Shown piece by piece: positions 24,557 through 36,533 of a DNA stretch of 64,000 nucleotides. The stretch lies in contig JAVSML010020408.1 in NCBI GenBank assembly GCA_038503035.1, positions 308,436 to 372,435 on the forward strand, in the 5' to 3' direction. The notes beneath the pieces were generated by a model that did not search any database, was not told the DNA's origin, and was given only the letters and a program-made list of their open reading frames with translations. The number at the start of each line of letters is the position of its first letter. Position 1 is the stretch's first letter. Both the position numbers and the translations under genes were made by a program. The stretch is from Crocodylus rhombifer. Its lineage: Eukaryota > Chordata > Crocodylia > Crocodylidae.

Positions 24557-27287
24557 TTACCCGAGTTTAGTACGTCTCCGTTAACTTCACATGGTTAGTG
24601 GCTTTGACAGAATGGATCTTTTCAGGAAGGACTAAAAATCACAGGGAAGGAGACCAACAAGTCGTGACTTCCTGCTCACTAGTTCCATTTGTTTTCTCTG
24701 CTTCTTCTAATAAAGTTCACATGTCAGAAAAGGAGGTAACTGAGTGCAAGTCTGTACTGCTCAGATATGCTTTTGATAGTGTGGGAGAAAGGAGGCTTTT
24801 AGTTTCTTTTTAAAAAAAAAAAAAAAAACAAGAAAAAAGAAAAGTAACACCCACCTCCTCCTTTCATTTTAACCAACTTTTGCATATTTTACTCAGGAAA
24901 CTCTTTTTAATCCCCTGCCGTTATCTTATGGATGATGTCTGATACTTTTTGTAAATTTTTTAAACTTTTTGCCCTGTTTTGATTCAGCTCTTCACTAATT
25001 GAGGGCTCAATCCTAGGATACTGAAACTAATAGGAGTTTTATCATTTGTTTTGATATGAGAGTAGCACAGGAATATCAAATGAATACAAAAGCATTAAAA
25101 ACAAGTTTAAACAAGTACAGGTGAGTATTGTTATGTGAACATCAGAGAATAATATTCAGAAACAGATAATATTTGTAGTGTTTTCTGGTCCCAGATACAG
25201 TCAAGCCAGAGTTGTGGTAAAGAGTTTCAAATGGATTTTATTGTTCGAAAGCAGAGAAGGCTGGAGTTTGACCTCAGTGACAGTATTTGAGAAGGAAAAA
25301 AAAAAAAAAAACACCACACAAAAAAAAACCACAGCAGTTTTTTTTGGTCAGGCTGTGGGTTTGGGGGAAAACATAAGTTTTAAATGACTAATATAATGAG
25401 AATGATGCAGCTGGAGAGAGAAGTGAGTGTTTATTCAAAAGATGACAATTAGACAGAGCCCTCAGGTTTTACCATCTAACTACAAAGACTTGTAGCCCTT
25501 GGTAATGTGGCAAAATAATTAGTGGTAACATCCTTGACTTGCCCAAAGTTCATTTTCTCTAGTTAGCAAAAAATGGAATGCCTTGAGCTACAGGTTTAAT
25601 CTAATCTTTATTTTTAACCTTGTATTATGAAAGTAACACGAGTGCTTCTGGATGCTCCTCCTTTCAGAGTTCAGATAGCAGGCCTTTTTGCACATGCCGG
25701 CTTTGATAAGTTTAAGTTAGTTTTTAATTAAAAACTTCTCTTTTCAGTCCACTAAACTTTTTTCTTGTTTACTAACCAAAGCCCAAATTATTTTTGATCA
25801 CATCTATTTGTTAACTACACACGTTTTTCATTATGGCAGGTGACTGGTATGTGTTGATGTAGGCAATTAATTGCAGTTAATTCATGTGATCATAAATGGA
25901 GATTTTTATGTTAATCATCTTTTATAATTGGTATGTGGACAGCATCCCAAAGCAGTCAGCAAATTAAAGAAATTGATGTAAACTGGAAAGGGTTATCTTT
26001 GAAATGGCAGCTGGTAATAGCAACTGAATATGAGCTAAGGAAAAGGAGAACAAGAAGCTCATGGCATACAAGGGCTTCTCTTGTTTTATTTATCAGTGAA
26101 TTATGCCATGTGCTGGTGAATGTATGAATGTAGAAATTTAACTGAATATAAAAATCAGGTAGATCTGACTTCATTTAGCTAGCTTTGTTATGAATTTTAG
26201 ACTACTTTAGAATATTTTGCTTTAACACTGATGTTTTACAGAAATTTTGCATCTCAAGACAGAAGATAGCTATCAACTTACATTGAAGAAAAGTGTCTCT
26301 TTTTCCATAAAACTACATTATTAGCATTGCTTTTTCTTGAGCCATGTAATTTTGTTATGAAGATGTCCTCCACCTTTATCATCCTTAGACGGGAGAGATT
26401 GTAATAAGATGATGTTAGGAGAACCTTAAAAAAAGCCTCTTGCCCATAACTCTCTGAAGAGAAGCTGTGTGCCTCTGCGTAGCCAGTTACCACTAGGGTG
26501 ATACTCAAAATTTCCATCTGTTTTTTCCTGCTTTGACCAGCTATTCAGCTGACAGCATTTTAACTGTTTAAAAATATTGTCAACATGGGGGGGATTTTTT
26601 TTTTTTTTTTTAAAGTTAGAGATTCAATAAAAATGGAATTTAAAAAATTAACTGGGAAGTTGCTCAGGTCTGTATATAGCACTGCTGGGCAACACTAGAA
26701 ACTGAGCTGTCTCTGGATGGTAGAAGGAAAGAGAAGTGATTCTTGTTTCAGTTACTTCAGATTTGTAACTAAAACGTTGATTAACTAACTACTGTTTTAC
26801 TTTGATTCTTGACTGATTTGAGCTGTTTCTTCTGCCCAATTCAGACTTAGCTGTTCTGTTGTCATTCTTTCATTGTCATGTAGAGAAAACATGATATCTA
26901 TAACCACAGTTATTAAACAGCTTTTAAATTCAAAAATGTCATATTGACCAGGAGCTTTTTGCTTCAAGTGGGTAAATTATATGGTGGTAAAGAAAAGGCA
27001 TATGCATCTGAATTTTTTTAGCAGTAAAATAATCCCTGAATCTATATCTCTGGGGGTTGTTAGAGAGAAATATAGCTATTTTTTGGATTTATTTCCTGTA
27101 TGTTTTGTAAAAATAATTTCTAAGTGACTAACGAGTAATAGAAGAATTCAAGACCTCTTTTTCTGTTTAAATACTGTGATATTTTCTGCCTATAATTACA
27201 CTCAGTCTAAAGCATAATGATCATTTAAAGTCAGTTCTTTTAAATCCGTCTTCTTTCCCTCCTCCCCCAATCAATCCTCGCAAATAG

Positions 27288-27424
27288 ACCAGTTACTTAA
27301 TAGAGGACAAGGCAGTATCCGCCACTGTAAAACTCAAGATGTGTCACACATTGCATTTGGATCCAAGGTCCTTGGACCGCCTCCACCTTCTGGCAGAAGA
27401 CTTAGTACCAGGGCATCTGGAGAG
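27288..27424 (+). CDS. CFAP20DC: CFAP20DC exon D: linker with RRLS phosphosite-like motif
   Basis: The acceptor AAATAG ends at 27287 and the donor GTAAGA starts at 27425. The two first bases complete an Asp codon with exon C, then 45 codons follow and the exon ends in phase 0. The peptide includes the segment SHIAFGSKVLGPPPPSGRR and then RRLSTRASGE. The four prolines followed by Arg-Arg-Leu-Ser look like a flexible hinge with a basophilic kinase site (Arg-Arg-x-Ser at 27395-27406). No domain is recognised. The intron before it is 7.4 kb and the intron after it is only 1.4 kb. Confidence 0.88.
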
Positions 27425-28816
27425 GTAAGAAGAAAGGCTAAAATATTTGCCTGCCCATGTCATTAACCAATACAGCTACAACCAAAAACCCAGCAGCATA
27501 GTTCAGATTACAGATAAGTAGTAAGTTTACCAAAAGCAAAGTATTTTCCAAGTATGCTTGTCAAATATTCTCATGGGAAAGGGACACATAGATCATAAAG
27601 CCAGAGGAGATTGCTGAGACCTTTTAGTTTGACATGTTGTCCTTCATAAACAACAAGGTTCCCCAAATTAATTCCCATTTGAACTAGAGCCTGTCTTTTA
27701 GGCAAAGAACCAGTTTTGATTCTGAAGTGCCCAGTGATCATGAATACACAGGTCTTGGTAAGCTGCTACAGTGGTTAGTTACCCTCATTTGTAAGTTTAC
27801 AACATATTTCTGTTCTGAATGTCTAGCTTCAGCTTCTAGCTATTGGATCTTGTTATACCTTTGTCTGCTAGATTGGAAAACCCTCTTTATGATTGTGCTC
27901 GTTTCCCCACGTAGGTACTTACAGACTGCTTATGTCACCCTTGTGACTCTGTAAAATGAACATTCTAATAATATCTTTGAGACTGAAGAAAAAAATTCCT
28001 TAATCTTTGAATTATTTTGGGGACTCAGATCTTGCTTCAGCACATCACCATCCCCCTTCTCCCCCCAGTTATGGAGCTAGAACTAAGCATAATATTCCAG
28101 TTGTGCATTTGCTGGTGACAAATACAGAGATAATATAACCTCCTTACTCCTACTCAGTGTTTCCCTTCATAGACCTAGAGATTGCATTACATTTTTGACA
28201 CCGTGCTGCCAGTTCGTGTTTAGCCAATTAGCAATTACAGCTCCCCAAACTTTCATTGTCAGCACTTTCCAGAATACAGTCCCTCCTTGCCATAAACTGT
28301 TGACTTGCAAGATCAGGCATCCAGCAACAATGAATTTAAGCTAGACAGGCTATGCCCCTAGAGATTTTAGGCACAAACACAGAAGAGAACCTCCATTTAA
28401 GGGAATTGTACTGTAAAAGCAGCTCCCCAAACTTTTTAACCTTGTTACTGTCCATAGTAATGACAATGTGCTTTTGAAATGTCAACTTCCTACATGTGAG
28501 GAAGGGAATCAACTTGTGTTGGCTTAACCCAAAGTGGATTCTGACTTGGTGCCCTCCGCTACTTTCATTTTTTCCCCTTCCCCTCTCCCAATGTACAGGC
28601 ACAGGGTGTATAATCAGGGAAAGCAGTTAGAAGGCAAAGAGAGGCAACATAGGCACTTCAGTGTCTTCCTTCACTCAAAAAAGTTACTGTGGAAAATTTA
28701 TGATGAAAAATAAATCATCAGTGTTTCACTAGTTTTTTCAGTAGTTTGTTAGAGTAATTTATATTGCATATTATTAAATAATTCTTTCCTTTCCCTCTTC
28801 CCCCTACCTTTAAAAG
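27425..28816 (+). other. CFAP20DC: Intron D-E
   Basis: The shortest intron (1.4 kb). Nothing recognisable besides a pyrimidine tract leading to the acceptor of exon E. Confidence 0.8.
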
Positions 28817-28994
28817 ATAAAACCTGTGGGGAGCCGAAGTAATAGATCATGCCAACAATCAACCTTAGAAAAGGGAAGCGAATTGCTACAGGACACTGAG
28901 CAGCCTGAACCATCACCCTCGCTATGCTCTGAAACTTTAGATCAGGGAGACAAAGAAAACATTCACCAAACAAATCAAACTGCAAGTCAAAATG
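28817..28994 (+). CDS. CFAP20DC: CFAP20DC exon E: Ser/Gln/Glu-rich segment with a KEN motif
   Basis: The acceptor TTTAAAAG ends at 28816, preceded by a clear pyrimidine tract, and the donor GTAAGA starts at 28995. The 59 codons start IKPVGSRSNRSCQQ and end HQTNQTASQN, with one base left over (phase 0 to phase 1). The segment is rich in Ser, Gln, Glu and Thr and has no hydrophobic core, so it is very probably disordered. Residues DKEN at 28949-28960 contain a Lys-Glu-Asn triplet that matches the APC/C KEN-box consensus; whether it is used is unknown. The exon begins only about 15 bases after the pyrimidine-rich run at 28785-28805, which is normal for a vertebrate acceptor. Confidence 0.88.
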
Positions 28995-29039
28995 GTAAGA
29001 ATCCACATGGAAGAATACCCGAGGATTGACTGGTTATGG

Positions 29040-29227
29040 GGTGTTGGTTGTAGCCATGTTGGTCTAAGGACACAGGTGAACAAGGTTCTTTGGGTAGATG
29101 CGATCTCTTTTCTTGGACCAACTAATTAGCTGGAAAAATTGTTCTTTGCAAGCTGTTGGGCAAACACCCTTTCAGGCCAGAAGGATGCCTGAAAAAGGGT
29201 GTTTGTGCCCAACAGCTTGCAAAGAAG
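29040..29227. mobile_element. Foldback MITE, related to the 5.8-kb element
   Basis: Begins GTGTTGGTTGTAGCCATG, TTGGTCTAAGG and CAAGGTTCTTTGGGTAGAT, matching the inverse of the right end of the 5.8-kb element. Its interior is a hairpin: TTCTTTGCAAGCTGTTGGG near 29142-29160 and its near-complement around 29207-29226, with about 10 bases between the arms. The distal right end is missing. Confidence 0.7.
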
Positions 29228-29463
29228 GATGGACTGTTAACTGTAACATCAGCCTGTTGCTTAGAGCTGCAACTTCCAACTGCAGGTAGCTTTTACATAA
29301 GTCTCTCAACCTCTGATGTCATGATTATTTGTCAAGATTGCTAACTGATAATATTTATGTTTAAATAGGATGGCACAGGAAGAAGCAACAACTATCTCCC
29401 CAACTGATAGTACCATTAAGTCATAATGAAAGAGATTAATATTAACAGATATGTTAGCAACAC

Positions 29464-30363
29464 TGGCATGGCCGTGATGCCTCCAGGGCTCCATGACTGT
29501 GCCAGCTTCGTCCTGCAGGCATTTTGTAGTCTCACCTGCCATGTCTTGTTGGTTAAGATATAGATAGGGAGGCTGCCCTCATATTGCTGTGCAATCACAG
29601 TCCTGATAGACTCCACTAAACCCTGTGGGTTCTTAAGACCCCTTGCTGGGTTCTGCTATAAGTAGTTACCTTGCAAGGCACCCCAAACCTTATGGGCTAG
29701 GTGCATGGCTCCAAAACCTTCTCTTTACCACATCCCATGCTGCACAGGTGGTATTTAAACATTGTCACTTTTGATGAGGCCTTAGTTCAGCTCAGCCTCC
29801 TTTAGTTCCTGGGAGCTCTGCAGCCCTGTCTCTGCACCCTCTCCAGTGCTGGGCTGTCTGCACAGGAGTCTGCCCCAATGAGGCCTCCTCCCTACTTAGC
29901 CTTGTCCCAGTCCACATAACATGAATACAAGCCCCTGGGCTACAACATAACCATAACCATGAGACTGGAGGTCACACTCTGTTCCTTTAAGAAGGCAAGC
30001 TTCTCTCTCAGCAATATGTGCCTCCTAGCCCCAGGTACTTTAGGAGCTCCTAGAGCCCAGTCTTACCTGCAGCAAAATAGGCAACCCAGCAGCTCTAAGT
30101 AGCTTTTTCTGCAAGAGCTGCTTCCTCCTGGCTGTAGCCAGAGCACTAACTCCAGCCAGCCCCAACCCTGGGGCTTATATGTGCCCAGGGCCCTGTCTCC
30201 TTCCGGCCAGCTGACCGGTGCAGGTGCAGGTGTAGGCTAATTCCCTCATTAGCCCCCTGTCCAGGCTACTTGCAGCTGTGGAGCCCTGCCTAGCTCTCAG
30301 GGCTCTCTAGCTAAGCTGCTTCTGCTCATAAAGGGAGCAGGCACACTTTAGTGCCCTGTGACA
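29464..30363. mobile_element. Solo LTR (copy 2) with AACAC target duplication
   Basis: Starts TGGCATGGCCGTG and ends CCCTGTGACA (TG...CA ends). The pentamer AACAC occurs at 29459-29463 and again at 30364-30368. It shares GGGAGGCTGCCC (near 29567), the GCATGGCTCCA...CCATGCTGCACAGG stretch and CAAGCCCCTGGGCTA with the copies at 1.1 and 48.5 kb. It carries no coding domain. The 900-bp length is within the range of LTRs. Confidence 0.7.
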
Positions 30364-30609
30364 AACACACAACATTGAAGATGGTTAACACTTCCTATTA
30401 TGTTTCCATTTTTTCCATTGCTTATAACTTTGCCAAACTTTGGCCAGCTTAGCAAGTTTTAGGGAAACTAATGCTAGAATCAGATTAGTGGAAAATATGG
30501 CTTTCTGCCATTGCTAGAAACTTTCTACGAACTCTATGCAACTAAGTTATTTGTATACCAGAACAAAGATTAAAAAAGCAGAGCTGCTGTTGCAGGTTGT
30601 AAAATATGG

Positions 30610-31000
30610 ATTTCATAGATTTCATAGACAATAGGGCTGGAAGGGACCTCATGAGATCATCCTAATGGGTAGGAAGTCAGCTGGGGTCAGATAACCCCAG
30701 CGAAGTTATCATCCAGACACTTTTTGAATGTGTCCAGAATAGGTCCTTGCACCACTTCTGGGGGGAGTCTGTTTCAGACTCTGGAGACTTGGACAGTAAA
30801 GAGGTTTTTCCTTATGTCCAATTTAAAATGGTTTTCCAGGACTTTGTGACCATTAGACCTTGCCTTCCCTTGGGGTGCCCTGGTGAACAGATATTCTCCC
30901 AGTTCTTGATGCACACCCCTTATATACTTATAGGCTTCCATCAAGTCCCCCAAGCCTTCTCTTTTCTTTGTTGCCTGATGCCCAACCCAGTGTCCTTAGT
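30610..31000 (-). mobile_element. CR1 LINE 3' end, antisense to the gene
   Basis: Opens with tandem TTTCATAGA words, then AGGGCTGGAAGGGACCTCAT, the reverse complement of the CR1 3' terminus with its short repeat tail. It continues AATAGGTCCTTGCACC, GGTTTTTCCTTATGTCC and CTTCCATCAAGTCCCCC, all typical of antisense CR1 in sauropsids. A second, unrelated sequence follows from about 31000. Confidence 0.8.
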
Positions 31001-31254
31001 GGAGACTGGCACTTCTAAAGGGCTGAACTGGCTTCTGTGCAGTGACAGAGCTGCAAGGCCAAGGCCCAGCACTCCCAGAGAGGGCTCAGATAACTCAGCT
31101 AGGGTTCTTTTTGAGAGAGGTTCCCCAGCCTTAGGGGATACCGTGCAAGGCCCCCTTAATCCTCTGCCCCATGGCAGTTCTTAGACTAGAAACAGAGTGG
31201 TGACTACAGCAGGAAACAGAAACGCATGTAAAAATGAGGGAAATGGTACATTAA

Positions 31255-31560
31255 TGAGGTGATAAGAGTATAAAGAAATCAGAATGGAGAACAGGGGTAA
31301 AACAGAACTGGTTTGGTTCAAAATCACTGTGGGAAAGAATGGAAAAAGGGCTAGTTTTGAGGAGCTGTTAAAGTTGCTGTATGGACCCTCTGAGTCATAT
31401 TTTCATATGGATTGCAGAGAAACTGGGGAGATAAGTACAGATAGGAGCTGTCATTCTAGAAGACTTTAACTTTATAGATATTGATTGGAGAACAAATGCA
31501 ACTAATAATAGAGGTTCTCATTTATTCTTCAGTGTGGTAGCTAACATATATCTTTTCTAA
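31255..31560 (+). mobile_element. CR1 LINE fragment, region just before or within ORF2
   Basis: GTCATTCTAGAAGACTTTAA followed by ATAGATATTGATTGGAGAAC matches the endonuclease-end segment of CR1 (a DFN-x-x-DIDW-like peptide). Frame is broken. Borders are approximate. Confidence 0.6.
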
Positions 31561-31659
31561 ACAAGCACTGACCAAACAAAAGATGATGCTTTTTAGATTT
31601 TATTGCTACATTAGGAGGACCATATAACAGAGCTACTTATATAAAATAATGTTGCATCC

Positions 31660-31960
31660 TGAGAATATGAGACTGTAAGAGACCTCCTGGGTCACTGAGT
31701 CCAGCCACCTGCTATCACAGGAAATCATGTCATATATTTCCTTACATAAACTAATCCAGCTCCATCTTAAAAACAGTAAGAAGCAATGGGGACAAGAAAT
31801 CCTTTTAGAAAGTTGTTCTGGAATCTAGTTTCTGATGGGTAAAAAATCTCAATTCCAGTTCTTCTCCCTCCTTGAATTTTAATCCACTGAACTATTTAAA
31901 AAGAGATGCCCTGTCCCCTTTCAGCCTTCTTTTAATATGTTCATTTATGGCATAAAAAAG
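31660..31960 (-). mobile_element. Old CR1 fragment, antisense
   Basis: GAGACCTCCTGGGTCACTGA and GTCCAGCCACCTGCTATCAC, followed by CTCCATCTTAAAAACAGTAA, follow the antisense CR1 3' region in order but diverge more than the copy at 30.6 kb and lack the terminal repeat. Confidence 0.6.
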
Positions 31961-31969
31961 CAGGACTGC

Positions 31970-32390
31970 ATTAATGAAACATGCTTGATAGAAACTGAAT
32001 CAGATGCCAAGAAGGTCTACTAGGATGGTCAGGGGAAGGGAGAGGGGAGAAATGTAGCTTGGCTTGTTTAGCATAGCAAAGCAGAGATGCAAAACCATTG
32101 TTTTGTAGAGTTCTATAAAGGAATAAAAGCTGAGAAGGAAGCAGCACTATTTAAGTGAAATGTCAACAGTGGTACAAGAACAAATGGGTAAGAAGTGGCA
32201 CGAATAAATGTAGCTGGAACCTGGGAGGTTTCTAGGTAGCAGAGCGAGGACGTTTGGAACAGCCTCCTGACAGGAGTAGAGGGTGGAGAAATCATAATTA
32301 TTTGTAAGAGGGATCAGTTTATAAAAAGCTCTAAAGAATGTGATTGCCTGGGACTGCAAAGAACCTGACTCGGTAACCCTGTGGGTCCCA
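31970..32390 (+). mobile_element. CR1 3' region fragment, sense
   Basis: Contains GAGCGAGGACGTTTGGAACA, GCCTCCTGACAGGAGTAGAG and GATTGCCTGGGACTGCAAAG, in the order seen in the sense strand of CR1 3' ends. Lies head-to-head with the antisense copy before it, so the block is composite. Confidence 0.55.
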
Positions 32391-33162
32391 ACCTATCCTT
32401 TGTTTCTATTTTACTGAGCTCAGTGCAGGGGTAACTGGTGAAGTTTAATGGCCTGTGATGCTGGTGCTGTCTTCTGGTCTTTAGCTCTGTGAGTCTGTAA
32501 TGTGTGCATCTCTCTGTAAGCAGCCTGAACAAAGGCTGCAGAAGCCACTTTACTTTAGCATTTCCTAACTCCTGAGTGTTGACTTCGTGAGTTTAACATT
32601 TTTTTTTTTGCAATTTTTACATAAATGCTATTATATATATAGTTCCTTTGATTGCAGGATCCAGCAGAAAAGTCTGTTCTATTAGATTATAAGATGTTGC
32701 TAAATCACAGATTTCTAGAGTAAAGAAGTAGGTAAAGGGGCAAGCCAAATAAATTGATCTGTACATAATTAGGCTCTTTAGAAAATTACACCAGTTTGAA
32801 ATAATTCCCTTTAAAGTGTTCATACAAGACCTGACCTGCATCATTCAAACCTATCAAAGTTTTGTCATTGACTTCAACACATAGAAGATTGGCCTTTCAT
32901 TCCTCCAAATGCTGCTAGAAAAATCAAGTACAAAATTCTGAAAGCAGAGTGCCAAGTAGGCTGCATGGATGATGTATGTGTTAGTGTAAGGATACAGCAA
33001 GTTCATATCTGCTTGTTTCTGCTCAAATGCTGGGTTTAATTCTGCAGTGGTTGCATGTACAGTTATTGTGTCAAATACAACGTAGTAATTTGTAACCTAA
33101 CTTCTTTATGATAATTACTGCAACACTACAAGTTTTGCTTCATTTTTTTACTAATGGAACAG

Positions 33163-33276
33163 CAGATCGTCACACTGTGAAGCTCCATCTACCCCAAGAA
33201 TCATTACCAGACAGTACCATTCGTAGAAGATATTGGTTAAAAAATACTGGCATCCCCCACCCTGAGATAATCAATG
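33163..33276 (+). CDS. CFAP20DC: CFAP20DC exon F: basic RRRYWL segment, tandem (NAGNAG) acceptor
   Basis: The donor GTATGG starts at 33277. The acceptor reads AACAGCAG, so splicing after 33162 or 33165 both keep the frame. The longer form adds one Ala codon; the shorter joins as Asp-Arg-His. The 36 full codons include RHTVKLHLPQESLPDSTI and then RRRYWLKNTGIPHPEIIN. The RRRYWLKN run, with Trp and basic residues in an otherwise polar tail, is a likely conserved short motif. Both boundary phases are 1. The upstream intron is 4.2 kb and the downstream intron 8.1 kb. Confidence 0.87.
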
Positions 33277-35027
33277 GTATGGCACTAATTTTCTGTTGCT
33301 TTACATCTCTGTTCTATCCAGGGTAAGAGACTATTTCAATGTTATAAATTTCAAAGTATTCTGAGCCAGTTCACATAAAATATAAATGTCTCTGCTTTAG
33401 GGATTATGGAAATCAAACACCCTGCAACAGAATTGCTTTAGAGCATTGATAAAGATTTGCAGGATTAAACAAAGAGTAGCAGAGCAACACATAAAAAAAA
33501 TCTTCCCTACTTTCATGTTTAAAGAGAAGTAAAATAAATCATTCTTTAAATCCTTATTAAATTTAACACTGAAGAACCCAGTCATCAAGTATACCTGAAT
33601 TTTTGCTTGTCCCAGTTAAATTTCTCCTTTTAATTATTTTGGTACCTATGCAGAGTTGAGTTGCATTTATTAAAGCTGACTATGTAATATAAATTGCATC
33701 ACTTATTTTTCTTCAATTCATAAAACACTAACCTGTGTGTTCTTCTCTTCTCCTCCCTACCCCACTGAAAAATTGTCTTGTGTTTTTCATCCATGGGCTC
33801 CTGTCTATAAGAGAATGTCATTGTGCCAAAAAACAAAAGGGAAAAGTAGTGATATTTTGAGAGAAGAGTTTTCTCTGAAACATACACATTCCAATCCCAG
33901 GGTGAGCAGCATGTTCAAAATCAGCCAACGTAGGTTAATACGGAGTAGCTGTTTTGATGCAGAGGGTGTTCACAAGCGATTGGATTTACCATACTGAAAT
34001 TATGGCATTTCTGAATAGTTGTTGCTATACATTTCTGTGTCTGCCTGTTACCTCTCATCCCGAGAATGTGGACTTTCTGGATAATGTTGAGTTTCCGTTT
34101 GCCTGGATTGCAAGCATCATGCCTCAGGAGACTGTCCTTCCCATGACTTACTTGTTTAACATGAAACAGAGGAGTCCATAGGCTCACATTCAATAAAGAT
34201 AATATGTTTGTTACTTTATGCAAGTTTGGGACAGATGGACATGAATCTCTAGAGAGGCTGTGGTGGGCATAAGCAGTCCTGAGACTAAATATAGGCACAG
34301 GCAATCTGAGAAGAAATCTTGAAATGAATTTTATTGTTAATTATGTTAATAAAAATACCACCAGAAAGTCTGTGGGTCAAAGAGAAGCTTGGACCCTGCA
34401 CAATGTATACTGTTTTTCAAGACCAGGTTAAAAAAGTACCAAACCAAGCAGTAGATTTCTGTTCCCTGAAGCTGCATGTCCAACATGCCCTGCTATCCTT
34501 GTTCTTCTTGGCTGGTGCTTTGGCATATTTGCAAACTCCAGTTCCGGTTTTATATGCAGACATTTGACTACGTCATGGCCATAACGTTCTAGCTGCCTAC
34601 CTTGCAGCTGTGGGCGAGTCTGTCTTGAAGAACTAGCTGTTCTGAGAAGGATGGGGCCTTCTTCTGGGCTCTGGCATAAATGTTCCCCTCCAAGTACGTG
34701 TTGAACATGCAGTGTCTTAGAAAAAACGTTTGCAGAGAAGAGGGATACATTTGGAGGGGGAAAGATTGAACAGTGAAGGTGAGGCCTCATTGCCTTAAAT
34801 AAAACATCGCTACAGTACACATGACTTTGGGCAGGAAATCATTCTTGTCAACTTAAAAATACTGTGCAGAAATTGTCTACAAAAGAGAGGAAATGATTGT
34901 ATGCTGCTGGTATCAAATCAGAAAAAAACCAGCCCTTGTTTCCAAAACAATCTCCAACATTTACGTTTACATTTGCATTTCAAAAGCAAGCAAGATTTTT
35001 ATTTAAAAATAAAGAAAAGACACTAGG

Positions 35028-35085
35028 AGCAAGGTATATGTAATGAAGTAATCTCTCTTATTGGACTAACTTGTATAATTGGGAG
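35028..35085. mobile_element. MITE end fragment (5.8-kb family)
   Basis: AGCAAGGTATATGTAATGAA, GTAATCTCTCTTATTGGACT and AACTTGTATAATTGG follow the terminal order of the foldback MITE family. Short and diverged. Confidence 0.4.
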
Positions 35086-36533
35086 ATGGGTGACAAGATT
35101 TTAGGCTTCAGGCCCCCAGTGTCAGGTCTGGGAAAGAAGTGTGGCTTTCCAGGCTCTCTTGTCAAAGAGTGCCGGTTGCAGAAACACTGAGCCACCCGGA
35201 TGCAGAGCATTTCGGGAGCTAGCTGACTTCGGGAGAAAATTGATGCAGGCCCCCATGATGAAAAGGCTGTGTGAAGAAAACTGTTTACATTTTTCAGTTC
35301 TTCCTTTCATAAAATGCATTGTTGACCTATTCAGACTAAATATTAAAATGTTAACTATCCCTAGAGTTTTCGTTTGCAATTGTCTTCTATCACAGGATCA
35401 GCCATATTTGCTTGTGGTACTTCCATTGCTATTTATAATGGCAATTCTTTAGATTTGTAGCAGAGAGCGCATAAACATATCTTCCCTAGCAGGTGTGCAA
35501 TAGTTTTACAAAGGTAAATTGTTTTTGAGCAAAGGAATAAATAAAATAAATGAATATTGTTTATAGTTTGTCAGTCTTATTTATGCAATGTTGAAACCTT
35601 CATTAAAATGTTAGGCTGCAATTAGAAGCTCTAGCATAAATCTGACTGTGTAGAGAAACTAATTAGATGTTTAGGTGATCATTCTTGCATTTATCTTGTT
35701 TGCTGCAATACTGTGATTACACAGTAATTTACATATTTCCCTAAGAAGATGCACCAAATTATTCATTACAATTGATGTGGAAATACTTGAGGTAAAAAAG
35801 GGAAATTCCAGTATGATTTGTAGTTGTGAGATAATAGGATTTGGTTTGGTCCAAAACATCCCATCTCTTTCACATGTAGGCAATTAACACTGCTACATCA
35901 GCTGCAGGTCACGCAGGTTGTTGAACTACATAACCAGTGCGAAGTGTCATCCTATAATCTTCCCCCATTCATGCATTTATATTTTCCCGCTGCATTTTGG
36001 CATAGAGATAAGTAGTGCCGTTGTATAAGCTAATTACATGTGTTTGGCTTATTTCTAACCTGAATGCACTTTACAAACGGTGCTAGAAAGTGCTATTGTG
36101 AAGAAGAGCAGTCTGGGGAAAGCAGTCTTTTACAGTAGGTAGGGCTTTTAACACTTTCACTGGGCCTTTAATCTGGAGGGTCCAGTACTTTATTTTCTGT
36201 GCAGGTAAGTATTGCCTCCACTACATTTGTGGATTAAAAACTAGTTTAATGGATTGATTAATGATACATTTGTCTGTAAAAGTAATTATAAATAGAGAAC
36301 CTTCATCAAGGAACTGAAGAAAGATATAGTCTTTGCTTTTTTTTATGTGGAGTTAGCCATTGGAACAACTTTCCAGTCAATGGTTTTATTTATTAATCCG
36401 CTGTTATGGTTGTGCAGGGCTCTCCATCACTGCAGTAATTCCATTAACAATACATGTTTTTCTCAAAGATGCTGCAGCTCACACCCAGATGTTGAACATG
36501 GAGTAGCATTATCCTAGCTGTTGTTATGTAGCA

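Larger units (their letters stand above)
19847..27287 (+). other. CFAP20DC: Intron C-D
   Basis: A 7.4-kb intron. It contains hAT-like and MITE-like fragments at 20.5 and 21.2-21.6 kb, a 24-bp perfect palindrome at 22.2 kb, a GC-richer block at 23.6-24.6 kb with a minus-strand open frame, A-rich runs at 24813-24835 and 25300-25330, and a T run at 26597-26612. No further exon was seen. Confidence 0.8.
28995..33165 (+). other. CFAP20DC: Intron E-F
   Basis: A 4.2-kb intron that is largely repeat-derived: a foldback MITE, a solo LTR and several CR1 pieces in both orientations between 29.0 and 32.4 kb. The part after 32.4 kb is A/T-rich with no feature seen. Confidence 0.8.

Noticed and set aside
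30747..31184. 145-codon plus-strand ORF
   Set aside because: It runs antisense through the CR1 3' end and into adjoining repeat sequence, so it is not a gene.
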